Origin: Apostichopus japonicus
Taxonomy: Eukaryota; Echinodermata; Holothuroidea; Aspidochirotida; Stichopodidae
DNA: 64,000 nt
Direction of reading: 5' to 3'
Assembly: GCF_037975245.1 (NCBI RefSeq)
Contig: NC_092568.1
Span: 1,552,001-1,616,000, forward strand
Below the pieces are notes generated by a model, which was not told the origin of the DNA, made no database searches, and was given only the letters and a program-made list of their open reading frames with translations. Positions within the stretch are counted from its first letter, which is position 1; every line of letters begins with the position of its first letter. A program made the position numbers and the translations under genes. Positions 51,601 to 63,018 of the stretch are shown here, piece after piece.

Positions 51601-54600
51601 ATTTAAAGTAGGACTCGTTAAAAACCTGTCTATATTTCCCCCTTGACATACCCCTCCGTTTTCTTCATTTCCTGACCAACATCTGTGCAATCTGACTCTG
51701 CTGCCTCAGAAAGCTGATAGGAACTTCATTATAAATATCCTCATCGGCATCTGCAATGTTTTGAAGACACTTGGTGAAGAGAATATTGACCCTAATACTG
51801 AGTGCAAAGAAATAAACATCTGTACCCTCTTGAGAATTTCAAGTACTTTAGAAGTTATATTAGTATATACTCTCTTATATCTTTCCCACATAATTAAGTT
51901 TCCGTCTTGAAGCTGCGTTTATTTTGGATACAGTTTGCCTTGAATTTTGTTGTACCGTACACTCGTACAGTATACGACTGATCAGAGCAACATAATACAA
52001 TACAAATGAAGCACCTGAAAATTTATCACAGAATCTGTTGTTGTAATCTACTGCTATCTTTGACTTACCATAAATGTTATTTCTTTTTGGTTTTTGTTTT
52101 TCAGGTTGCAATAAAAATCATAGATAAACAAGTTCTTAATCAAAGTAGCCTAGCAAAGGTGAGTACCCTTTCATTTTTTTTATTACAATACTTAATCTGC
52201 ACTGCCTCCCCCTCCCCCCTCCCCCTCCCTCACCTTTTCCCCCAATTGCCTCTTTGTCAAGATAGGTGAATTGTTCATATTTTCCTTCTAATCTTTTACA
52301 AGTTAAAGTTTCATGTTTATCTCAGCTATTTGCTGATCCATTATTTTGCCCCATCACTGTCAATGATAATTTCGGTGTTGGTTTGTTAATCTGTGTGCTC
52401 TTTGTTTTCCGAGATTTGTAATCTGTCTGTGTTGTAGCGGGTTCCTCTAAATTTGATTATAATGGAGAACGAAATTTGTATTATTGATAAGCTTGTTGTG
52501 TTCAGAAGCGCCACAATATAAAACACTGTTCAAGGCTGCAAAACTTATGTGAGCGTCAAATTGTTTTTATGTTTCTTTGGGAAATTAGAAGGCAGGTTAG
52601 TTGCTGATTGTTATCGTACTCTTCAACACGTAGTGATTCATCACTGTCGGACATTAAAGACCTGGAATTACAATTTCGTCCTCCAATCTATGTCTTTGGC
52701 GTTGTCTTGTTATTACGTGGTGCATGAGGTGTTGTTGACCTTTGATTGAAACAAGATATGTACACTTGTTTGTAAACAAAAGATATACTTTGGATTACCA
52801 CGTTATTTATTCGGTAGTCAGAAAAATGATGATCAGATGGGTACCCTTTAATATGTGTGATAAACTCTATGTGTATACATTAAGGACCAGATTTATTCTA
52901 GATCATAGAGAAACCGGACTTCACTTGGAGGTAAATAGTCACTTTTGGACAAGACTCGTTGTATCATTTATCCAGTTCAGGCCCTTAGAATTTCACAATT
53001 TTAGCTATTGTACTCGTTAAAAATGCCAACTGCATAAAAAGATTCCACTGGCTAAATTCTGGTTCTCAATGGCATTTTCCTGAATTACAATACATATTAT
53101 TTACTGTGCAAGCTTATGGGAGCAATGCAATAGTACTTGCTACTGATAATAAGCAGTAATACAGGGCTTTCATTAGGTCTGGAAATGATGCAGATTGTTT
53201 ATGTCTGGCGAACTTAGTTATTAGCTGAATACATGAGTTTGAAGTCTGACAGTGTCTACTGGCAGATAGTTACCAATCCTGTTTTGTTGTTGTTCATTTT
53301 CTGTTGGCAAACAGCAAAATTCACTGCCATTTAGCCAGTAAATAGCCAGATTTTTGTGTACATGCCTGATGTTTACAGTACTTCTAAGCTGCTGCATGTT
53401 TGATATTTCGTCTCGCTTCAGTGTCACATTTACAACCCTGATATCAGTTCCAAAGTCCAGTTTGAATGATTCATGTTTTCTTCTAAGTCCTGTCTAATAA
53501 GAGTAAACAAATACTATAGTTATGCTATGGTATGCATGCAGACTGTTATAAGTCAACTTAAAGGGACAAACACGAATGGCGTGGAGTTAAGTAATCAGGG
53601 CCTTACTTTAATATGTTGATGATTCTGTAACTGACAAGAGATTTATATGGAAGTTATAAACTAAACATTGGACATCTACTTCCATGGTCCAAAAAGGAAA
53701 GTTTTCGTAATATTGACGCTGTTGTCTTTGAGTAGACAATACATGGTTCTCTTGTTGTTTTTGCTAATTGTAAAAATTTTGCTCCTTTGAAGTAACTTTT
53801 CTCTGAAGTATATTAAAGTCCAGGAGTTCTTCTATAAAAGCTGCAATTTTTCTTGAATCAAGGACATGGATCTTAACATAATTGTCTTCTTTGAAAGAAA
53901 ATTTGAAAACTAGAAACTGAAAATCTGGCATTTTTGTCACCAATCTTTTAAAACAAAAAAATACTTCTTGAAGGGCTGCTGACATAATCTTGGAATATCC
54001 TCATCATTTTTATGAATTTTACTCTTCTGTTGGTCATATTACTTGCAAGTTTCAGCCTGATCTGCGAACATCTATCCCATTGCACGTACACGTAGAGAAT
54101 GTACGTGTGATGATGTGCCAGTGTTTGTCTGCAAAGCAGCTTCATTTGGGAAACAATTAGTTACTAATTATCTTCTCGTTTGAGGAAAGGGAAAGTACCT
54201 CGCAATGAACCGAAACCTTTGACAGAATGAAAGTAAGCCCTGGAAACATTCTGAATTACCACGGAACTCTTGAAGTTTCTAAGCATCTTCTTACAAATCA
54301 TTTCTGAAAAATTTAAACTCTGCCCATTATTCCAGTTCAATCTAATACAAGTTCACAGTCACCCTCGCTTAAATTATACATAAATACTGTACCATAACCT
54401 TTGACCTTGTCTGGCTTGATGGACACAATGCATACATCAGTTTTCAAAATATATAAATGTAATTAATTTTGTCCCTACAGTAGTCCTCTTTAATAAAAGT
54501 TTTAAAAAAGAAATTAAGAAAAAAGGACAAATTATGAGGAGAGCCTTGAAAGTACTGTTTCTTAAAATTGTAGTAATCGTCTCAGAAATTTGTTTGAAAG

Positions 54601-57600
54601 TAGTTCAATTCATATTTGAAACAAAACATAGAGTCAATAGCAACATTAATGCATATTTGACTTACATACTAACCAATATCCCTCCCACTCAAGCCTGTAT
54701 CCTTTGCACATTAGATACACAGTTTGTATATATTAGAAATTGTTACGAGTTGGAAACTCCAGAACAGTCAAAACACTTCCAGCCTCCCCTGGTTTCGAAC
54801 CCGGGCCTCTCTCTTTATATGCAGAAACCCTAACCAACAAGGCCATGGACGCTGATTGTATGTCCAGAGGTTCGAAACCAGTAAGGAAGGGCTGTCATTC
54901 CACTGTAGGCTTTCGCCACCTGTAGTGAACAATGTTGTCCTGTTTGATGACATATTTTGCCTTACATATATTATTATACAAAAGCAGAGATATAGATATG
55001 GCTCATTATCATCAGCAATACTTGGCAGTATAAGTACATACACACAGACACACACATGGTAACACATTACAAAGAACAAATGTACTCTCAAGTAACAGCA
55101 CTACACATGCAGTAATATACCATTGTGTTCTTGAGACTGGTTTTGTATTGCACTGCTATTGGTAACAATGCAAACAATAGTTGTTCAATTAGATTATGGT
55201 GAATTGATTGCTGTAGCAGTTGCAGCAGTTTCTATTCAATGGGTTATAACAGCTTTATCAAAGTCTATGAGACTGGTGGAAGCCACACACACACCCATCC
55301 TTGTTATTGTAGTTTGTGTAGGCGTGTGCCATTCGATGTTAGTCAGTGTGTACAGGACTGTAAAAACAGTATTTTTCATATTAAAGATGTAACTCGTCAC
55401 CCTGTATAATTATGTTTGGCTTTGTGGCATGGTGACTTTGAACAACCAGCGTTGGGTACATCCATAGTACTCCATACCTGTAACAAACCGCCATTCCCAG
55501 GCATACAGGTAGTAGATGATATAAGTAGAGAAATTTCTGTAGTGAGTACTTATTAATGTTAGTTAGTAACTTTTTCACGAAATAATCGGTATCAGAATGT
55601 TAAAACACATGTTCAGACAAACAAAATTTAAACTATTTTTTTTTAACTATTGTTGAAAAAAGTACACATTGTTCTCAACTAACAGAAATTCTGTGGTTAC
55701 TAATATTTTAACAATTTGATCATCAAGATCAATTGAGCCGTTTGTAATTTGATTTTTACCAGCTGTTAAGGTCAAAGGTCAAATAGCAGTCAAAATAGCA
55801 GTCACAGTTTCAAAACACAGAAAACAGTTTTCCCTACTGTACAAGGAGGATGAAGTAAACATTCATCAAATTTGATCTTCGTTGTCCAATGAGTAGTACA
55901 TTTACAACTTTTAGCTTGTGCAGGAGAATATTAGGTCAAAGGTCACAAAGATTTTATAACCTCTAGCTGATATGCATCAAAACATGTAGAGATTCTTCCA
56001 CATACAGTTAGAAACTCATCTTCAGTCTGCACTGTACAGTAGTATAGCTTTGTAGCAATTCTAAATGATTAAATGTATAGAATGGAAGTTTTCAACTAAG
56101 TAACTCTATAAAGGATTAATCATGGAAAATTTATGTTTGAATGAATTCATATTTTCTCTTGCCTGTCCCGTAAAATCATGCCCCCTTATCTTGATAGTTC
56201 TGTTTAGAAATTGATAACAAACTGAATATTCCCAATTTTTATAAACCAAGTATCATAGGCAAGGTGAAATGTTTCTCCAATAGGGCATTTGAAAAGCAGC
56301 ATATATCAAAAACTTCCTTGGCTTTGGTTGGCTTGGTTCTGGTTTCTTTTTTGAATTTTTTGACATGTTACTCATGTAGCAGCCATAAGCAAGACTCATT
56401 AACAAACTCACCATGTAGTAATTAAAGACACCATTAGAATGATTCTGTGTGGCTGTGATGTGTTATGTTGGATATACACTACGTAATACCAACCAGTATC
56501 AATGTTGTAGCTTAGTTGCTATGGCATTGTGTAAACTGTTGCACTCCATTAAAGATCAGGGCAAATCTTTTGAACTGCACTTTTTGTTATTAAAGGGCAG
56601 CTATGCGACTAAACAGAAAAAAGTTGTGAAGTGGTACGGCCAGTGATAGTATTTCAAGTGATGCTTTCAATTTCTCTTCAACTGCAGATGTATTCATTTC
56701 TCTATGTTTTTGTGCTATCTGCCAATGTTATGAAAATCTTCCCTCTCCCCCCCCCCCCCTCCCACCATGATACCGTAAAGTGGTGCTTAGGATTAAACAT
56801 TCTGATTCAAGTTTTCATATTGACCTCAGCAATGCAATAGCAATTGTTAGGTGGAATAATGTATTTGCTTTACATTGTAACATTTTCATGTTCAATAATT
56901 TTCATTTCAAAAGTCATTAAGAAACCATATCTTGTACAGAAGAACTTTGTATTTGTAGCTATAGTGATTATCATGCAGTCCGTCAAAATAAATTGATTAT
57001 CTGTTTGCAAGAATGTAACCGTAGGATCCAAAGAAATGAAGGATACAGGTATATACTATTTTTATTTTGAAATCTTTGAAACCATCTCGATAATAATTTT
57101 CGTAAAATTCCATAAAAAAAAATACATTAACTGGAAAAAAAAAAAAATATTACTCCGCTACTCAGACAGGGTATGTGGGCGGCGGGCAGACTTAAAGGAC
57201 GCGTTGCTACATATAACCAATCCACGAAGAACATTGATGTTACCTAACCTTCTGGTGTGAGGGGAGAGATTATGGGTTCCAGGCACTACCATTTGGCCTA
57301 ACTATATCTCCCAGAGTGCTCACAAGAGTGGTAGGAACAGAAGTCTCTTTTCTCAGAATAAAAGGGGAGGGTGTGACAGTTTTGTCTATCTCATTGACTC
57401 GTTAGTGGTGGGAGAGTTGGAAGTTACTACGAGACTCAACGTCAACAGAAAGAGCTAGGGGGGGATTGTCAACGAGACGAAGTAACACACTGTCCCGACA
57501 CAGAGGATCCTGGGGGCGGGACTGTATTTCCAAAGAGGAATGGTACTTCCTTCGGAATACAGAGTAGGGGTCAGTAGAGGCAGTATTAGACCAGCTACTG

Positions 57601-60600
57601 GCATGACAGGAGTCTCCAGCCGGGGATTGGTTAAGGGGCCTGGGACTGATGACCAGCCTGGTAGATGTGGTTCAGCTGTGCAGACTACAAATGATACCAT
57701 GGCAGCTCCGTCTGATGGGGGTCAGAACGGGGAAACAGAACATAATGTAGACGCATAGTCAAGAGGACCCTTAGACCCGAACGAGTGGTCCCTAGCCCAG
57801 GGGACGTGGGACAGGATATTCCACATCCTGGGGAAGCCTTTGATAGACCTGCTTGTGACTCCACAGGGTGTACCAAACAGATGCCATGTCGTTTCCATGA
57901 GACTACGTAGAAGCTTTTCAGATGCAGTTGCTACCATGTCAGCAAACGCAAAAAGGAGATCAACAGTGGTGACTTACGATTCCCGACTGCGGAGGTTCGG
58001 TGGCATCAGCAAGAAGGAGGAGCAATCTTCATGCTTTATCTACTAAGAATAATCATATAAGACTCAAGAATCACAGGGTTAGGATGGTTCCAGACACAGC
58101 TTTCATTGCTAAGAACCAGGTCTTATGATTTTTACTCTAATATCCTTCTTGCCAAAACGATGTCGTCTGTCACGGAGGACTTACTTTGGTGCCCAGTGCT
58201 CTCAAATGGTACTTGGAGAAGACAGTGTCTTCGGGGAGCTACTACAAATCTTTTTATCTCACCGAGAAGACCTATTGTCTCAGCAAAACCAGAGTTCTCA
58301 ATATAAGAGTGGTAGCAGCCTCGACATCACTTTCTGATGGCATGCCATCAGAGGACATACTTAGCGCAGCAGCCTGCAGAATGCAGACAACATCGGTGGC
58401 TTGTAATTTATCTGACACTTTAAAGGCTGAGTCAGCATTTGGTAGCAAGGTGATGCGAGGTCTGGCGGGTACTACTGTAGGTCCCACTCATCAGGCTTCC
58501 CACCATCGGGCAGTGCCAATCGGTGTTATGCTGTGGGGAGACAGGTAAGCAAGGAGGGAAGTAAATATTCCAAAACTGAATGGTTTGGATATATACTGTA
58601 CAAGTGACAAGGAATTTTTGACTAATACTGATGTAAGAAGGTGCCTAAAGGCCAAATTGTCAGAATGAAAAGGAATTCCTAAACTATATCTCACTAATAA
58701 GTCTCTTGTTGGGTTTAGAAAATACTGAAGGATTTCTTAGTTTTTGTCAATCATTTGCTGGCTTGTTTTTGTCTGTTTACTACATAAAATGGACCAATGC
58801 CATGTTGTTGCACATTATATGAGGAAAACTGCAATGTCCTCCAAGGCAGAGTTGGATAACCAATTTCCTGTGACTGTCTTTTCTGCGTGTTTACGTCACA
58901 CTGCTCAACAGAGTGCTTGTTGGTCTAATTAATGAGGAAATGACAGAAATAAACTCAATTTTGAATTCCCAATGTACATGTACGTTCACAAAAAAGTTGA
59001 ACTACTGTACATGGATGTTTCTCCTAGTATTATCTAGAAAAGGCTAGAAAATCATGTTAAGACTTCTGAATGGTATACTCTGGGTAATGGCAATGACCCT
59101 ATAGTAGTAGGGGAGGGGGGGGGGGAGGGGGAGGAGGTTGATGGAGGAAGATGAAGAATGTTCATAGTTCTTAGACAGGGTAGAAAGGAGTGCAGGCAGG
59201 TATTGGAGGCAGGTAATTATCATCAGTCCTGCAGTAATTGAAAAATAAAAACCCAGTAAATTTTGGTGTTTTCTGAGATAAGTAGGGTTGGTTTTTGTCA
59301 TGCTTTATAGTTTAAGCAATATACTGTACAGTAAAAAGGTAACCTTTGTGAATATTCAGTTGGTTTGAAATTGAAACAGACCAAAGAATGGTGTCCTAGT
59401 ATCAAAGGTGACCACCAAATGTGATATATTTATTTCTGACATAAACTAGCCAATGTGTTGTGAAAGGTAGTTTAGCTGTAAGTTGTCAAAATATTCACAA
59501 TGAATAAAAGCAACCTATGTACAGTTACCTTCACTTCTTCAATAACAATTGTTAAAGGAACTAGGTAGCGGAAGTTATTTAGCTTAAAATGATAGAAGGT
59601 ATTGACATAGAAACCATGTAGCATTTTTTTTTAGGACCTCCAAAACTGCAGCACAAAATTTGAACATTAAATTATTCTATGCAAGTAGAAACAAATACAG
59701 TGAGCAAATTATAACTTTTTCAAATTTTTGAGTATCTAAAGTGAAGACAGCTACTGTAGATTGTAGCTCATGAACTATTATTGTTCTTGCCTTTGCCGTA
59801 GACTCAGAAAATTTATGAAGAACCAATTTGAAAAAAGCTGCTTTGATGATTGCAGTACTACTTCAGTGTTGTACATGTTTTTGTAACAACAGATGTTACT
59901 CTCTACAGTAGGATGTTTTTCTGCCATCTATGTATATTTTATCTTTATTTTTATTATATATCAAAAAGCTTGTCAATTCTTTGAGCAAATATTCAAACGG
60001 ATAGGTAAATGTTTGCCATCTAGGGTAACCTGATCTTTTTGAAAGAAACACCTGCTAGTGTGGGATCAAATGTTTATATAGTATCAGCAGCGCCCCATGT
60101 CCGTTCAAAACCCCACACATGTATAGCATAAAGATAACTCAATGTTAACAGTATATATTACATAGAGAAAATGCAATTCGTAGTCTGAAACTGGTTATTA
60201 TAATTAGTTACCTACCAGGTTTATGGTTAACTCAGGACGATGAATGGTGCTATTTGAGGTGAATATATGATAATGCAATATAACATGAAACTATGATCTA
60301 AAACATCCTTTTGATTACTGCAGTAGTATTGCAAGGATCATTGAAAAATACTGATCCAGCCTCATTAAAATCCTGATCCATTTCTTCTTTGCTGGGCTAG
60401 GCAATAGCCTAACTGTTAACGTTAACTTTGAGTTTTAACGTTAACAGTTAGCAGAGATGTCAGTGTTACTTGCAGTGCCTGGGCCTTACATATAAGCTAC
60501 TGTAGGTATATACTGTATACAAATATCATTGCTTTATGATCGCTACAGTTTTCGCTGTGCATCTTTAGCCCTTCATTTCTTCTCTTGGATTAGGAATAAA

Positions 60601-63018
60601 AAATTGCAGTTTACCACCAAACGTATTTTTGAAACACACGCTCCTTACCAGTGGCGGAGCGTCCATATAGTCAGGGGGGGCGAATGCCCCCCCTGACAGA
60701 CTCAAATGGACTGCTGGCGCCCTTTTCAGCTTTTTCAGCTCATCTACCTGTTGACATTTGTCACATTTTGTTGGCGATGACACCTATTTATTCTTCGTTT
60801 ATCTGCAAATTAGCAAGGCCAGGAAAGGGTCATTTCCGGCGATCTAGGAAGTATCTTTACTCAAAAAATTTCTGTACGCTCCGCGCCAACCTGTGGTGGC
60901 GCTCCGCTTAGATAGTGTCGAAAGCGCCCCGTACAGACCTTCCTCGCCCCCCTTGACCAATACCCCTAGCTCTGCCACTGCTCTTTACACTGTCCAAACA
61001 ATTGAGAATTGCACCCTTGGCCATTTTACGTATTTTTAGGTTTTCATGTGTGAAGTAAATCCTTTATAATTTTGGAAGCCTGATGAATTTAAACGTTAGT
61101 GTGGTAGTCTACTGTATGTAGTGGTGCCTGTTTTTGGCATGTCGTTATTCCTCGAATCTGAACTGGACAATGGTTTGCTTTTGACTTGTTGATCACTTCC
61201 TCTTTTCATTAACCAAACAACATTTGGAAAACTCATAATGTGCTTGTTATTTCCTACTTTTCATCCAGGCCCTCACCAAGAGCAAGAACCATTTTATAAC
61301 ACTACTCATGCATGTTAATCATCCATGTTGGGTGTTTTCTTCAGCTCCCCCCCCCCAAAAAACAAAACATAAACAATCCCTTTTGTATAACAGCGAAGAG
61401 TGGTTCAATTTTAGCCAGGGACCGTGAAATTAGACACTGATTGTTGGGGGTGGGGTGGGCTCTTTGGATAGAAATGGATGTAATTTAGCTGTTGTTGTTG
61501 TTGTAAATTCATAACATGTACCAGCAATAACTTTTCTATCCAGTTTTGACAGTCTGTATTCAAGATGGTTACTTAACCTTCTTTAGAGCTGATAAGTTAT
61601 ATATAAGTTTAAACAGATAAACCAGGGATAGTGGTGCCATGCCATGTAGCTCTATTCTCAGAGATGCATGAAGTTTTTGTATCTGGTCTGTAATCATGAT
61701 AATATTACCCTTGAGCCTCAAATAACTGTTCAATATGCTCTGTGAGATGACTTTTGAAAAAAAAAAAGGCTTTCATACTGTACGTTTCAAACCTTAAAAA
61801 ACGACTTGTGTGTACACGTATGTGTCCAGTGTTAAGTTTTGAGAAATTAGTTTGGCCTACACTGCCCTACAGGTCCATCATCATCATGTATTACTTTCAA
61901 GAAACACCACTTTGGTGATTACTGATCAATATAACATTATTACAATGCTTTATATACAGTAGTTGCCTGGGGCAGGTGATGTAGGCGTGTACTCCATTCC
62001 TCTGGTATCTGTCTCCATACATGCATACACACTAAGATCTACCTGGCATTCCCACAGTTGGTAACATTTTTTGCACTGTTCCCTGCTGACCTGCCTCAGG
62101 TCACATTTTGGATGCTGTTGCTAACAAAGGAAAAATTGGTTGGCCAAGTTAGTTCCATACAGTTTGTCGCAAAGTCATTATCAATTTAGGAGGAATAAAC
62201 TGAAGAACTGATTTCATCAAATTTGATTGAATAGGACATTCCAGACATTTTAATTTTTTCTAAGTCAGATACCTGCAACCCTAACCCATCGCCCCATCCC
62301 CTCCCCCCAAAAAAGATGATCCCATTCCTCCCCCCCCCAAAAAAAGATGATCCCATCCTGGTGGACCATGGCCACAGCAACACTTCTGTCTTTCCAGCTG
62401 AAAATGTTAGTTTCCAATTTTCACTTCTGTTTTGAAGCCTCGTCGTGTCTTCTTGCATATTTGGAACAGTTTAATCTTTAATTGCTATTTCCCCCCTCAC
62501 ACCCGACCCCCCCTCACCCCACAAGAATGTTGCTCTGGTGTAGCACTGACTTATTTCTTTATTTAATTTAAAACATACGTCTTAACATTCTTATGTTCTG
62601 TAATCTTTTAGGTATTGTACAAGTTTAGAGTACAAGCCCAAAACACTGTTACTTTGTACTCCTTTGCTTTCCCTTTCTTCGATACTGACATTATACTGTA
62701 TTTAATTTGCTCTTGCCCTGTTGTTCATTAATTAGTATGGTAAGCAAAGAAACGAAAGGAAAAGAATTTTAGCGTATGGTCTGTTTTCCATGTGATAATG
62801 TAAGATGGTAGCTTCCTTAACTAATGGTGTACATAGCAGAATGTCCCTGTCACTTGACCATATACAGTATGTATACATGTACCTAATGTCCTTTTGGATG
62901 ATTGACAATGTTTTGTATGTCTATGTATTTATTGTTCTGCTTTAATGATTATTATCTGTTTTCTTACAGGTGTACAGAGAAGTAAGAATTATGAAGTCAC
63001 TAGATCATCCTAATATAG
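45549..63018 (+). CDS. MARK: MARK/Par-1 family Ser/Thr kinase, 5' part (N-terminus and start of kinase domain)
   Basis: MARK (Par-1) kinases phosphorylate microtubule-associated proteins and polarity proteins at the cell cortex. Coding exons are 45549-45614, 48401-48544, 52105-52158 and 62970-63018, all with GT-AG borders and matching phases, giving 104 residues so far. Residues 1-13 ([13 protein letters not shown]) match the MARK2 N-terminus. [19 protein letters not shown] (41-59) holds the Gly-rich ATP loop, VAIKII (71-76) the ATP-binding Lys74, and [16 protein letters not shown] (89-104) the helix C Glu92. An in-frame TGA nine bases upstream fixes the start. The activation loop, UBA and KA1 domains should lie beyond the window. 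MARK subtype cannot be decided from this part. Introns are 2.8, 3.6 and 10.8 kb, and the last runs off the end. Confidence 0.93.
48401..48544 (+). CDS. MARK: MARK exon 2: Gly-rich loop
   Basis: Acceptor TTTTGTTTTCAG and donor GAG|GTAAGA. The 144-base exon encodes 48 residues, including [20 protein letters not shown], nearly identical to vertebrate MARKs. Phase is 0 at both ends. Confidence 0.95.
50053..50228 (+). repeat. Imperfect minisatellite (ATCTACATCAAC type)
   Basis: Irregular repeats built from ATCTACAT, CAAC and CAAT words, about 12 bp apart, with variable spacing. It lies in a MARK intron. Confidence 0.85.
51391..51403 (+). promoter_or_regulatory. DR1-type nuclear-receptor half-site pair
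   Basis: AGGTCAAAGGTCA is a perfect direct repeat of AGGTCA spaced by one base, the consensus for RXR heterodimers and HNF4. Two more exact copies lie at 55769-55781 and 55933-55945. They may be regulatory or part of an old repeat family. Confidence 0.3.
52105..52158 (+). CDS. MARK: MARK exon 3: VAIK motif
   Basis: Acceptor TTTTGTTTTTCAG and donor AAG|GTGAGT. This 54-base exon encodes [18 protein letters not shown], with the ATP-anchoring lysine. Phase is 0 at both ends. Confidence 0.95.
54731..54910 (-). mobile_element. tRNA-derived SINE, copy 2
   Basis: This inverted copy of the SINE at 36999-37176 shares the head (GCCTACAGTGGAAT), tRNA-like middle and tail over about 180 bp. The B box is perfect (GGTTCGAAACC on the minus strand, 54791-54801). 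The A box is slightly decayed, TGGCCTTGTTGG. A second perfect B-box-like GGTTCGAAACC lies on the plus strand near 54869-54879, in the head. Confidence 0.8.
55769..55781 (+). promoter_or_regulatory. DR1-type nuclear-receptor half-site pair
   Basis: AGGTCAAAGGTCA, an exact copy of the motif at 51391. It lies 164 bp upstream of a third copy. Confidence 0.3.
55933..55945 (+). promoter_or_regulatory. DR1-type nuclear-receptor half-site pair
   Basis: AGGTCAAAGGTCA again, followed by CAAAG. The three copies in MARK introns are identical over 13 bases. Confidence 0.3.
57470..58545 (+). pseudogene. DIRS-like tyrosine-recombinase retrotransposon remnant
   Basis: Unlike its surroundings this stretch is GC-balanced and reads as broken protein in several frames. 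Near 57630 it gives [20 protein letters not shown], like the block after the reverse transcriptase in DIRS elements. Near 57780 come EWSLAQGTW and WGSL, like their RNase H. Near 57950 [18 protein letters not shown] resembles the N-terminal part of their tyrosine recombinase. Near 58080 [17 protein letters not shown] and near 58190 [10 protein letters not shown] match its middle. Near 58330 [20 protein letters not shown] matches its end, in the usual order. Frameshifts and stops show it is inactive. I did not find the split direct or inverted terminal repeats. Confidence 0.7.
60649..60980. mobile_element. hAT-type MITE with 8-bp target duplication and shared core block
   Basis: The left end is CAGTGGCGGAGCGTCC and the right end GCTCTGCCACTG. 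Flanks are CTCCTTAC (60641-60648) and CTCTTTAC (60981-60988), an 8-bp duplication with one change. Inside, at about 60880-60917, is an inverted relative of the GC-rich core block of the two larger transposons. Confidence 0.75.
62970..63018 (+). CDS. MARK: MARK exon 4: helix C
   Basis: Acceptor TTTTCTTACAG and donor ATAG|GTAAGA. This 49-base exon encodes [16 protein letters not shown] plus one base of the next codon. Its short length and the HPNI| break match my recollection of the vertebrate MARK exon structure. The next exon lies beyond the window. Confidence 0.93.

Larger units (their letters stand above)
48545..52104 (+). other. MARK intron (3.6 kb)
   Basis: Contains the ATCTACATCAAC minisatellite near 50053-50228 and a DR1-like motif at 51391-51403. 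No coding exon is recognisable. Confidence 0.8.
52159..62969 (+). other. MARK intron (10.8 kb) hosting several mobile elements
   Basis: Holds SINE copy 2 (54731-54910), two DR1-type motifs (55769, 55933), a DIRS-like remnant (57470-58545), a hAT-type MITE (60649-60980) and homopolymer C/G runs near 56749 and 59107. A two-unit tandem duplication (AAAAAGATGATCCCAT) lies near 62310-62356. I see no kinase exon in it, consistent with the direct phase match between its flanking exons. Confidence 0.8.
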
